NCBI RefSeq assembly: GCF_018860525.1
Contig: NZ_JAHKPM010000008.1
Coordinates: 183,320 to 247,319 of the forward strand
From: Vibrio hepatarius
Lineage (GTDB): Bacteria; Pseudomonadota; Gammaproteobacteria; Enterobacterales; Vibrionaceae
DNA: 64,000 nt
Reading direction: 5' to 3'
Of the stretch, positions 9,421 to 17,507 are shown in pieces. Both the position numbers and the translations under genes were made by a program. Position 1 is the first letter of the stretch. Each line of letters starts with the position of its first letter. The notes beneath the pieces were generated by a model. That model made no database searches and was not told where the DNA came from. It saw only the letters and a list, made by a program, of their open reading frames with translations.

Positions 9421-10171
9421 TGATTAACTCCTTGGCTAATTGGGGGAACATAACCTCTTCTACCAAGTAGGTTTCGCTTCTGTGAGATGCCTTGTTATGT
9501 ACTGAGATATGGTAACGTCCCGTATCTTTGTTGCGACCAAAGAAGAAAAGACAGTCACATTTGGATGACTTAATTGCTTCTAATACTGGTTCAGGGATCT
9601 CAGTTCCATGCTTGCGAAGTACTTTCTTGCCATCAAGATTAACTATTTCGTAATTGGGATTGAGATAAGAAACTAGACGAGTGTTGGTCACCTTAGTAAA
9701 TTCAAGTGCGGACGCGCTAAGCAAGACAGCACTGGATAAACCAAGCACTAATTTGGCCCATGTAGTGGGTTGCCATTTGTTACTTTTAGGCTCTGGATGT
9801 GAAGTATTCTCTGCTTCTGCCACCCACTCAGCGCAATTACACGAGAGCATATACCCAACTCCCACCACAGTTTTTAATTCAACAGAGTTAGAAATAGCAA
9901 TCACTAAACGGATCTTCTGAATCGATTTTTGCAAGGAAGAGTCCGTCACTATGGTGTCAGGCCAACCTGCCGACTTAAGCGCTTCTTTTCCCAATACCTG
10001 ATTGGCATTGTCTAACAATGTTTTTAGTAATAAACATTCGTTGTAGTTAAGAGAACGACTATGGTGCGTGGTACTCACCGTCATTTTTTCTACGTTAAAT
10101 ATCAAATCATCACATGTATACTGGCTAGTCACGTCTATCCTTGTTCCAAATGCAAAAATGGCCTTAGTCAA
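9407..10171 (-). CDS. ToxR-like transmembrane transcriptional regulator
   Basis: 254 aa. Residues 1-110 form an OmpR/PhoB-type winged helix (NECLLLKTLL...VLGKEAL...WPDTIVTDSSLQKSIQKIR...TVVGVGYML). A single TM helix lies at about 139-156, followed by a periplasmic domain of about 95 aa with a close Cys pair (KCDCLFF). This is the ToxR/TcpP/VtrA architecture: one-component sensing in the periplasm, DNA binding from the membrane. It is co-encoded with a small ToxS-like protein. It is not the core toxR by sequence. Ligand and targets are unknown. Confidence 0.78.
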   Translation of the reverse strand: MTKAIFAFGTRIDVTSQYTCDDLIFNVEKMTVSTTHHSRSLNYNECLLLKTLLDNANQVLGKEALKSAGWPDTIVTDSSLQKSIQKIRLVIAISNSVELKTVVGVGYMLSCNCAEWVAEAENTSHPEPKSNKWQPTTWAKLVLGLSSAVLLSASALEFTKVTNTRLVSYLNPNYEIVNLDGKKVLRKHGTEIPEPVLEAIKSSKCDCLFFFGRNKDTGRYHISVHNKASHRSETYLVEEVMFPQLAKELINEKP

Positions 10172-10222
10172 TCAAGAGCACATATTCCAAGCTAGGGTAT
10201 CTCGCACTTGGATTTGTACGTT

Positions 10223-10275
10223 ACCTGTCATAAAGGAACAGGTGAGTTATCTGAACTAAAGGACCTCTTTATGAC
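10223..10275. promoter_or_regulatory. Nested inverted repeats upstream of the ToxR-like gene
   Basis: ACCTGT (10223-10228) and ACAGGT (10238-10243) form one dyad with 9 nt between the arms. GTCATAAAG (10227-10235) and CTTTATGAC (10267-10275) form another. They lie 52-104 nt upstream of the regulator start and may be an operator. The first dyad resembles a lux box but its spacer is one base too long. Confidence 0.4.
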
Positions 10276-10335
10276 AATAAAATAACATTACTTAAAGCTT
10301 AGCGCAGGTTAATATAAATAAACTTATCAAAAAAA

Positions 10336-10367
10336 CAAAAGCCATGCGGGCAAAACACGGCTTTTTT
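10336..10367 (-). terminator. Terminator downstream of the bactofilin gene
   Basis: A stem of AAAAGCC...GGCTTTTTT with a roughly 16-nt loop region lies 21 nt beyond the bactofilin stop. It reads as hairpin plus T run on the minus strand. Confidence 0.65.
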
Positions 10368-10387
10368 CATTTTAATTTCAGTTCCCG

Positions 10388-10828
10388 TCAAGCGTATTGT
10401 TGTGCGTCTTTTTTACTTTGCTGAGGTAGTGTTTTATCATGTTTCTTCACACTCTCTAGGGGAACCACTTCGTCTATTTTTATATTCTTTGAGCTGCCCA
10501 AAAATACGCCACCTTTTTCTATCGTAAACTCGGTCGCCGAGACTTCGCCTTCAAGATATCCGTGCTCAAGTATTTGTAAGGTTTTGGAATACACTTTACC
10601 TAAAAAGCGACCATTAACAATCAAGCATTCGCAACGTATTGCACCTTCCACTGAGCCCGTAGCACTAATGGTAATACATCTATCTGTTTCTATATTACCC
10701 TTTACCTGACCATCTATCTGGATGTGGCAAGTAAGTTTGAGTTGCCCTTCGATAAAGGTGCCTTCTGCGATGACAGTTTGAGAACTGTGACCATTTGATT
10801 CTCTATTCTGTTTACTAAGTAATCCCAT
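10388..10828 (-). CDS. Bactofilin (polymer-forming cytoskeletal protein)
   Basis: 146 aa. The central part (about residues 18-115) shows the repetitive bactofilin right-handed beta-helix pattern (TVIAEGTFIEGQL, IQIDGQVKGNIE, SATGSVEGAIRCECLIVNGRFLGKV, LEGEVSA). A short polar N-tail and a lysine-rich C-tail flank it. Bactofilins polymerise without nucleotide and position cell-wall enzymes. Its ATG lies inside the upstream M23 peptidase gene, overlapping it out of frame by 115 nt, a coupling of scaffold and wall hydrolase seen in other bacteria (for example the CcmA/Csd systems of Helicobacter). A terminator follows. Confidence 0.88.
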   Translation of the reverse strand: MGLLSKQNRESNGHSSQTVIAEGTFIEGQLKLTCHIQIDGQVKGNIETDRCITISATGSVEGAIRCECLIVNGRFLGKVYSKTLQILEHGYLEGEVSATEFTIEKGGVFLGSSKNIKIDEVVPLESVKKHDKTLPQQSKKDAQQYA

Positions 10829-11682
10829 TGTACATCCTCGCTCGATTTAAAAATCGCATCAAAATCATTCATTTCCCACTTGGTAAAAGGCAACGGATCT
10901 AGAGAGCGCCCAACCAAGCGAATTTCATAGTGAAGGTGGTAACCCGTCGATAACCCCGAATTCCCTGCTAGGCCGATTAATTGACCCTTTTTTACATATT
11001 CACCACGCTTAACTTTAAACGCACTGAGATGTGAATAAGATGAAGTAAAACCGTAAGAATGAGCCACTCGAAGAAAGTTCCCAGAGCCCTTATTACTTTT
11101 CCTGACAACGTCAATAACACCTTCAGCAGGGGCAAATATTGGTGTCCCAACATTCACCGCGTAATCAATGCCCCGATGCATACTTTTTACCTTAGTCACC
11201 GGATGAATTCGATGTCCATAGTGTGAAGAGAGATAACCTGTCTTAACTGGTCTCCCATTTGGTATCATCTGCATCATTTGATGACGAACCGCAGTGGCCA
11301 ACGCGGCATTGTCTACTCTTTCTCTTAGATTCAAAGACTCATTGGGCAAAGCCAAGGCAGATTCAATATCACTGAGCTTATCAGCGATATAGACAAGGTC
11401 CTGCTGTTTCCTATTTAGACTCAGCTCTAAATCATCTTGAGATTCATAAGAAAGATTCAATGCTTTTTCAAGTGAGTCGGCTTTATTGAGTAGGTAAGTT
11501 TTTTCTTGGCTTGAATCAGACATATTGCCTGCGAGTATTGACACTCCTGCAATTAAACTGGCGATAGTCACCAAAATAACCCCAAGACCATACTTAATGG
11601 CTGTCACCCTTGGTTGAGAAAAAATAAAAAATCGTGTTCCTTTATAACTTGGAACCATGACTGTAAAATGTGCAGGCTGCAT
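10714..11682 (-). CDS. Membrane-anchored M23 (LytM) metallopeptidase
   Basis: 322 aa from the chosen ATG. A TM helix (about residues 32-53) and a short coiled-coil (LLNKADSLEKALNLS...LSLNRKQQDL) precede a C-terminal M23 domain. The zinc ligands are present: His and Asp in HRGIDYAV and His-x-His in GYHLHYEIR. Such enzymes cut peptide cross-links of peptidoglycan in the periplasm. I prefer the ATG at 11682 (MQPAHFTVMVPSY, preceded by AGAGGA) over a TTG 15 codons upstream. The 3' end overlaps the bactofilin gene by 115 nt. Confidence 0.88.
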   Translation of the reverse strand: MQPAHFTVMVPSYKGTRFFIFSQPRVTAIKYGLGVILVTIASLIAGVSILAGNMSDSSQEKTYLLNKADSLEKALNLSYESQDDLELSLNRKQQDLVYIADKLSDIESALALPNESLNLRERVDNAALATAVRHQMMQMIPNGRPVKTGYLSSHYGHRIHPVTKVKSMHRGIDYAVNVGTPIFAPAEGVIDVVRKSNKGSGNFLRVAHSYGFTSSYSHLSAFKVKRGEYVKKGQLIGLAGNSGLSTGYHLHYEIRLVGRSLDPLPFTKWEMNDFDAIFKSSEDVQWDYLVNRIENQMVTVLKLSSQKAPLSKGNSNLLATSR

Positions 11683-11855
11683 AACATCCTCTATCACTAG
11701 GCCGATTGAACTAGCAAACTCAGTCAAATTTTATCAATGACATGGAATAGAAAAAGTGGCTTTTTCGAGAGTCTGAAGGCTCATTCCAGAGATGGTAGCG
11801 CTATTTAATCACAGCTTGGTTTAGGTCGCTTATTGATACCAACCCAATAAACGAC

Positions 11856-12302
11856 CTAAATGGCTAACACTTTACATGCGGCGCCATTATTTATCGCCTC
11901 TTCTAACAACACATCTTCATGTTTCTGCAATGCCATTTTTTGTTCTTGGTGCCAAGCCTCTAATTGACTCTCAAGGCCTATAATTATGAGCTGCTTTTGC
12001 TTAATTGTGTTTTGCATCGAATGGTGTTGGGCATGCATCAATTGAAGTTCATATTGCTGGTGATCAATCATCTTACTGAGTGCCCCATCAACTCGGCATT
12101 GATTGAGTAATATCTCCCGATGAAAAGGCACATTTATTGAGCCTTTACGGCGAGTCTGATTTTTTAGTTCTAACAGCTGTTGCATACGCAAACTAGCTTG
12201 GTGACATTGCTGCTGTAGAGTGTCAAGTTCACTACACATTAGGTCACGTTGCTTGTATGCTAATCTACAAAGTGTCTTTATCGCTTTCTGTTTTGACTGC
12301 AT
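11856..12302 (-). CDS. fliJ: Lateral flagellar FliJ-like export chaperone/coiled-coil protein
   Basis: 148 aa, almost wholly helical with coiled-coil character (LDTLQQQCHQASLRMQQLLELKNQ). This is the profile of FliJ, the stalk of the flagellar type III export ATPase. FliJ sequences diverge strongly; the assignment is secured by its place directly after fliI at the end of the fliEFGHIJ operon. AAGGGAA precedes the ATG. Confidence 0.82.
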   Translation of the reverse strand: MQSKQKAIKTLCRLAYKQRDLMCSELDTLQQQCHQASLRMQQLLELKNQTRRKGSINVPFHREILLNQCRVDGALSKMIDHQQYELQLMHAQHHSMQNTIKQKQLIIIGLESQLEAWHQEQKMALQKHEDVLLEEAINNGAACKVLAI

Positions 12303-12311
12303 TCATTTCCC

Positions 12312-13658
12312 TTATGTCTGCTGAAACAATTGCGCCAGTTCTGCTAAGCTTTGTGGAAAATCAACCGAGCAGTCTGCTTCTTGCTGAAGATACATACTGA
12401 GTCGAGGGTACATGACAACATAACTATCTAATTTAGGATCCTGCCCAGGCTGATAACCGCCTAAAGGGATGAGGTCTTTCACTTCAAGGTAGCTGGAATA
12501 TGCTTTTCTGAACTCATTGGCAAGTGCCAAATGCTCAGTTGGTACGCATGAATTCATACAGCGGCTGATAGAAGCGCCAATATCTATTGCAGGATAATGC
12601 CCCTGCTCTGCCAATTTTCTAGACAAAACAACATGGCCATCTAGAATCGCTCGCGCTGAATCGACCACGGGATCTTGTTGATCATCCCCTGCAGCAAGAA
12701 TGGTATAAATTGCTGTCAAGCTTCCAATCGGGTTCTCCCCATTACCCGAACGCTCGAGTAATTGCGGCAAAACATTAAATACCGAGGGTGGGTAGCCACG
12801 GGTTGCTGGAGGCTCTCCCAAAGATAATGCAATCTCACGTTGGGCCATGGCATAACGCGTTAGAGAGTCCATCACCAACAACACATCTTTGCTTTTATCA
12901 CGAAAATACTCTGCAACTCGGTGACAGAGCAATGTCGCTCTCAATCTCATTAACGGCGATTCATCTGCGGGCGCAACAACAATAATGGCTTTACTGCGCG
13001 CTTCTTTACTTAAATTAGTTTCAATAAATTCACGAACTTCACGCCCACGCTCACCGATTAAACCCACTACAATTACATCCGCTTCGGTATTTTGAGCCAT
13101 CATACCGAGCAACATACTTTTGCCTACCCCGCTTCCTGCCATCAAACCAATACGCTGACCTTTGCCAACCGTGATCAGCCCATTAATTGCTCGAACACCT
13201 ATATTTAGCGGAGAGTCAACAGGCCTGCGCTTTAGCGGGTTGATGACTCTGGGTTCCAAGGAGACACGATCGCCACCGCGCAATACCGGGCCATCATCCA
13301 ACACCTCTCCTAATCCGTTGACGACCCGTCCTAACCAGTGTTCCCCCAATTCAATTGTGCTATCTCCATCCAGCGGTATTACTTTTGCTCCAGCAAATAA
13401 ACCGCCAAGGCGTCGTATCGGCATCAAAAAAGCGATGGCATGATCAAAGCCCACAACTTGAGCTTCAATCATATCGCCTTGAGAGGTTTCAACGAGGCAA
13501 CGTTGATCCAGTTTAAAACGGCAACCCACAGCCTGAAGCATGGTGCCCGTCACTTTTACCAACCTGCCTGTAACTCGAGCAATTGGAATCGAGTCAAGTG
13601 ATGCAATCGCTTCATTGGTACGCTCGGAAAGCAGATCAAAAGCTTGTGAGTTAGTCAT
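12312..13658 (-). CDS. fliI: Lateral flagellum-specific export ATPase FliI
   Basis: 448 aa. Walker A GLMAGSGVGKS (near residue 165), Walker B VLLVMDSLTRYA and the GEPPATRGYPPSVF segment characterise FliI/SctN-type ATPases. It energises export of flagellar subunits together with FliH and FliJ. I prefer the ATG at 13658 (MTNSQAFDLL) with AGAGG just upstream over the GTG four codons earlier. It overlaps the fliH stop by 8 nt, showing translational coupling. Confidence 0.95.
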   Translation of the reverse strand: MTNSQAFDLLSERTNEAIASLDSIPIARVTGRLVKVTGTMLQAVGCRFKLDQRCLVETSQGDMIEAQVVGFDHAIAFLMPIRRLGGLFAGAKVIPLDGDSTIELGEHWLGRVVNGLGEVLDDGPVLRGGDRVSLEPRVINPLKRRPVDSPLNIGVRAINGLITVGKGQRIGLMAGSGVGKSMLLGMMAQNTEADVIVVGLIGERGREVREFIETNLSKEARSKAIIVVAPADESPLMRLRATLLCHRVAEYFRDKSKDVLLVMDSLTRYAMAQREIALSLGEPPATRGYPPSVFNVLPQLLERSGNGENPIGSLTAIYTILAAGDDQQDPVVDSARAILDGHVVLSRKLAEQGHYPAIDIGASISRCMNSCVPTEHLALANEFRKAYSSYLEVKDLIPLGGYQPGQDPKLDSYVVMYPRLSMYLQQEADCSVDFPQSLAELAQLFQQT

Positions 13659-14400
13659 TGGCCTCTTCACTTATTTGAGTGACTTCATCGAGCAAATGCT
13701 GCTTTACATTATCCATACAAGCCTGCAAACGCGAGTCACAGCTTGCATCAGCCTCAGCATCTTCTGTGACCAATTGGCAACCACCTGGTTGTAGATCTGG
13801 GTTTGCTACTAGCTTCCATTCTTTAGCAAATTCCGTGTTAATTTGTTCAAGACGGTCTAAATCTTGCGGATTAAGATGAACCGTAACCTTTTCGGTTTTA
13901 CCCGGTATCGCCTCTAACGTTTCATCAACTAGAGATAAAATCTGTTGTGGTATCAAAGTCAACTCCGCTCGAATAACCTGTTGAGCCACCTTCTGAACCA
14001 GCTCACAAATAATATGTCTTTGTTGCTGTTCACGTTCTGCTTGCCAATGCGATAAAGATTGGTAAATGGCATTAACAGGTTTGGTAGCTTCAACAAACGC
14101 TTGCTTACCTGACTGTTCTCCTGAAACAAAGCCTTGCTGAAACCCCTCTTTCTGCCCCTCAAGTAAACCTTGTTGCTGCCCTTGAGTTAAGCCCTGGCGA
14201 AGCCCTTCTTCATGCCCTTGTTCAAGTCCCGTCTCAAAACCTTGTTGCAACTTGTGTTGAATATCAGCTTGTGGATCCTGCCAATTATCATCAAGAGCAA
14301 AACTGTCATCGACTTCTATTGGCTTGGCCAAAGGAGGAAAACGATGGATACGATAGCCTGATGCTGAGAGCTCAATAAAATCAGATTCGGTTAGTGACAT
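13651..14400 (-). CDS. fliH: Lateral flagellar assembly protein FliH
   Basis: 249 aa. It has the FliH signature: a run of GxxxG-type repeats in about residues 55-95 (FETGLEQGHEEGLRQGLTQG..., continuing as EGQKEGFQQGF), followed by the conserved C-terminal domain that binds FliI. FliH regulates the export ATPase and docks it to the C-ring. GGAGT lies before the ATG; the gene follows fliG by 3 nt and overlaps fliI. Confidence 0.93.
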   Translation of the reverse strand: MSLTESDFIELSASGYRIHRFPPLAKPIEVDDSFALDDNWQDPQADIQHKLQQGFETGLEQGHEEGLRQGLTQGQQQGLLEGQKEGFQQGFVSGEQSGKQAFVEATKPVNAIYQSLSHWQAEREQQQRHIICELVQKVAQQVIRAELTLIPQQILSLVDETLEAIPGKTEKVTVHLNPQDLDRLEQINTEFAKEWKLVANPDLQPGGCQLVTEDAEADASCDSRLQACMDNVKQHLLDEVTQISEEAND

Positions 14401-14403
14401 GGG

Positions 14404-15423
14404 CTACTCCACTCTAGGTTCGTCATAAAGGACTAACTCTATTTCATCAGCTTCATCAAGCTCACGAACCATCTGCATAATATCTTGCCTTGCGCGTTCA
14501 ACACGACTTAATGGAACAGCACCTCTAACCTCCATATCATCTTCCAGTGCTTTAACCATACGCTGGGGCATGGCACTTTTAATGGCAAGTTGAAGTTGAA
14601 TCTCAGCTCCTTTAAGCGCTAAAGACCATAATTCCATTGGTACTTGTTGAACCAAGCGGTCCATAGTTTCTTCTGGCTGACGCCCCAAAACCATGAAATC
14701 AAACATATTTTTCTCAATTTCATTGACTACTTCTTCGTCATGTAGTTTGAGCATTTCCATCAGTGATCCTCGATCACCTTCGAATCGGTTAATAATGTCG
14801 GCTACTTGTTTTACCCCAGATAATGGTGCACTTTGGCTAACAGATGCCTGCTCAATACAGCGTTCAATAAGATCGTTAAGATCACTCGCCACTTGATGAT
14901 CAATATCTTGCATTTGCGCAATCCGATACAACAACTCATCATGATCGTTTTCGGGCATACTTTTTAGCACAGCCGATGAGCTTTCTGCAGGCAAATAAGC
15001 CAGGAAAATAGCTTGCATCTGGGGGTGCTCTTTAGCAATAAATCTTGCCAAGACATCTGACTCAACCCACTGCAATCGCTGCATGTTGTTACTAATTTCA
15101 TCCCCATAAAGCGTATTGAGTAATCCTTTCGCTAGATCGTTCCCTAAAGCTTTTCGTAACGTTTTAGATAGGTACTCTTTAGACGCACCTCTAATACCAC
15201 TATGCTGACGAAAATCTTCAAAGAAATTTTGAATAACACCATTAGCATTATTACTTTTTATTCCATTTAACTTAGCCATGGCTTTCGTCACTCGCTGAGT
15301 TTCGTCACGAGAGAAGTGACGCAGTACCTTAGCGGCAGCATCTTCTCCCATTCCTAAAAGTACTAAAGCGGTTTGTTCGACATGGCTAAGCATTGGCTTT
15401 TGCTTTAATTCTGCTGTGTTCAT
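14404..15423 (-). CDS. fliG: Lateral flagellar motor switch protein FliG
   Basis: 339 aa, normal FliG length. Middle and C-terminal armadillo-like domains are present (EHPQMQAIFLAYLPAE, FEGDRGSLMEMLKLHD, MFDFMVLGRQPEE, and DDMEVRGAVPLSRVERARQDI). The charged C-terminal motor helix interacts with stator units. FliG couples stator rotation to the rotor. The first 38 nt overlap the end of fliF. A start at Met11 (MLSHVEQTAL) is also possible. Confidence 0.94.
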   Translation of the reverse strand: MNTAELKQKPMLSHVEQTALVLLGMGEDAAAKVLRHFSRDETQRVTKAMAKLNGIKSNNANGVIQNFFEDFRQHSGIRGASKEYLSKTLRKALGNDLAKGLLNTLYGDEISNNMQRLQWVESDVLARFIAKEHPQMQAIFLAYLPAESSSAVLKSMPENDHDELLYRIAQMQDIDHQVASDLNDLIERCIEQASVSQSAPLSGVKQVADIINRFEGDRGSLMEMLKLHDEEVVNEIEKNMFDFMVLGRQPEETMDRLVQQVPMELWSLALKGAEIQLQLAIKSAMPQRMVKALEDDMEVRGAVPLSRVERARQDIMQMVRELDEADEIELVLYDEPRVE

Positions 15424-17134
15424 TTACATTCACCCATTGTTTTAGTACTTCAGCGACTCGTTCAGGTTCTTCATTAGCGATAAGCTGCAAATGTTTGAGC
15501 TGAATTTCTAATGGTGAACCTGCCGGCGGTAACATATCGTGTCCCATATCAAGCCCAGACGATACGGAAATCCCTTTTTCTGACAGTTTTCGATTGAGCA
15601 CTTCTTCTCTTTCTCTTTCTTCTCGTGTTTGTATGTCATCAAATATTGTATCTTGCTGAGGATCAACAAATTCCAGCTCTTTTGAGTTAAGATCAGATCC
15701 AGTTAAATGAAGAATCAAAGGACGCAGAACAAAGAAAATCATCGCCATTCCTAACATACCGCCAATTACGTATCTCATCGGCTGTTGAACCGTAGGATCT
15801 TGCCACCAAGGGATGCTCGGTGGTGCTTCAATCGACAATGGTGTAAAGCCAAAGCTCATTAAGCTGAGACTATCGCCTCGTGCTTCACTGATACCAATCG
15901 CATCAGTGACCATGGTGGAGATCTGAGTTTTCTCCTCATCAGTCCACGCTTGACCGTTTGGTGCAACAGCTTGATTGAGCAAAACCGAAACACTTAGCTT
16001 ATCTATTTTTCCTTGCTGATATTGCGTGCGACGGACGCTACTTCCTACAGCATACTGGCGATTAACCTCTGAACGTGCGTTTGTGTTTTGACTATCATGT
16101 GTCGGTGATTCACCAGTGACTGGAGGCTGGTTACTCAAGGTACCGGGTACACCTAAAGCAATATTATCAATAGAATTGTTAGTTATGGTATGTTCTTTAC
16201 GCACAATAGGCGTATTGTCCAGTACTTCCTGTGTTTCTTCGACCTGACTAAAATCCATATCCGCTGCCACCTGAACTCGAAAATTGCTCGGCCCTAGGAT
16301 AGGTGTCAACATATCGGAAGCACGTTGAATAATTTGTTTCTCGACATTGCGTTGATATTCTAAATACTTGGCATTCACTTTACCCGCTTGGGCAGAACCA
16401 ACATCAGCACTTAGCAAGCGCCCATATTGATCAATCACCGATACTTGCTCTGGCTTCATGGCTGTAACACTTCCGACTACTAAGTTAATAATGGCCTCAA
16501 CCTGCTGTGGCTTAAGATCTTCACCTGGTTTTAGTTCCAACATCACAGAAGCAGAAGGTGCTTCACTATTTTGCCTAACAAATAAGGTTTGACGAGGTAT
16601 TGCTAGATGAACTCGAGCATTGGCTACTGCATTTAAAGAGATAATCGTGCGAACTAATTCCCCTTCTAATCCATGACGATACCTCGCGGTTTCCATAAAT
16701 TGACTGGTGCCCAGTGAGCTATCCTCTTTTAACGAATCAAGCCCTGTCGGCAATTTGGCTTTAACGCCTTTTGCAGCTAGAAGCATTCTGATCCTTGCTA
16801 CTCCACCTTCAGGCACCAATACTTGGCCATTTTGTTCTTGCAACCGGTAATTAATTCCTTCAGATTCAAGTACCGAGATAATTTCACCAGTATCAAACCT
16901 CTCTTGCTGGCTATATAGAGGTCGATAGCTTTGAGTCGAACTCCAGAGAGCCACCACAATTATCGCTGCAACAATTGCAGCTAAAACCGCAGATAAGACC
17001 AAATTTCTCTGGCTATTTGACCAAAGCTGCTTGAGTTTATCGGTAAAGTCTTGTAATGCACTCTGGGACGACATTCCAGAACTCGTGGCATTTAACGCTG
17101 CGCCACCAGCAACTTGTGTGGTTAATTCTGACAT
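15386..17134 (-). CDS. fliF: Lateral flagellar MS-ring protein FliF
   Basis: 582 aa. N-terminal TM helix (about residues 43-64), YscJ/FliF ring domain (QERFDTGEIISVLESEGINYRL, RIRMLLAAKGVK...LPTGLDSLKEDSSLGTSQFMETARYRHGLEGEL), a long variable periplasmic part, and a second TM helix near 455-475. The C-terminal tail binds FliG. It forms the MS ring, the platform for basal-body assembly. GGTGT precedes the ATG; it overlaps fliG and follows fliE by 3 nt. Confidence 0.96.
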   Translation of the reverse strand: MSELTTQVAGGAALNATSSGMSSQSALQDFTDKLKQLWSNSQRNLVLSAVLAAIVAAIIVVALWSSTQSYRPLYSQQERFDTGEIISVLESEGINYRLQEQNGQVLVPEGGVARIRMLLAAKGVKAKLPTGLDSLKEDSSLGTSQFMETARYRHGLEGELVRTIISLNAVANARVHLAIPRQTLFVRQNSEAPSASVMLELKPGEDLKPQQVEAIINLVVGSVTAMKPEQVSVIDQYGRLLSADVGSAQAGKVNAKYLEYQRNVEKQIIQRASDMLTPILGPSNFRVQVAADMDFSQVEETQEVLDNTPIVRKEHTITNNSIDNIALGVPGTLSNQPPVTGESPTHDSQNTNARSEVNRQYAVGSSVRRTQYQQGKIDKLSVSVLLNQAVAPNGQAWTDEEKTQISTMVTDAIGISEARGDSLSLMSFGFTPLSIEAPPSIPWWQDPTVQQPMRYVIGGMLGMAMIFFVLRPLILHLTGSDLNSKELEFVDPQQDTIFDDIQTREEREREEVLNRKLSEKGISVSSGLDMGHDMLPPAGSPLEIQLKHLQLIANEEPERVAEVLKQWVNVNEHSRIKAKANA

Positions 17135-17137
17135 GGG

Positions 17138-17494
17138 CTACACCGGCATCTTCATGATGTCTTCAAATGAGGTCACCACCTTGTTGCGTACTTGCATCAA
17201 AGCATCGAAAGACAGACTGGCCTTCTGACTCGCTATCATCGCGCCAACTAGATCATCACTCTGACCTGTTTCTACAGCGGTCACTTTTTGACTGGCAGAT
17301 GATTGGTACTGATTTACTGCATCAAAAACATTCGTCATTGCATCAGAAAAAGATAAGGATGGTATGATGTTTTGTACATCTAAAGGGTTAGCCGAAACAA
17401 TAAGTTCAGGCTGAACAATAGATTGCATTGCTTCCATTTTAGATAACATCAGCTGCTCTGCGCTTACCGCAGTGTGGATAGAGTTACTTGCCAT
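17138..17494 (-). CDS. fliE: Lateral flagellar hook-basal body protein FliE
   Basis: 118 aa from the ATG preceded by AAAGGAGG; the in-frame upstream extension to 17554 overlaps lafK and is rejected. The C-terminal half has the FliE pattern (SFSDAMTNVFDAVNQYQSSAS...ASQKASLSFDALMQVRNKVV...IMKMPV). FliE links the MS ring to the rod. It is the first structural gene after lafK in the operon. Confidence 0.93.
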   Translation of the reverse strand: MASNSIHTAVSAEQLMLSKMEAMQSIVQPELIVSANPLDVQNIIPSLSFSDAMTNVFDAVNQYQSSASQKVTAVETGQSDDLVGAMIASQKASLSFDALMQVRNKVVTSFEDIMKMPV

Positions 17495-17507
17495 TAATTT
17501 TCCTCCT

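Noticed and set aside
10223..10243. Lux box upstream of the ToxR-like gene
   Set aside because: Arms match but the spacer is 9, not 8, so it is kept only as a dyad, not called a lux box.
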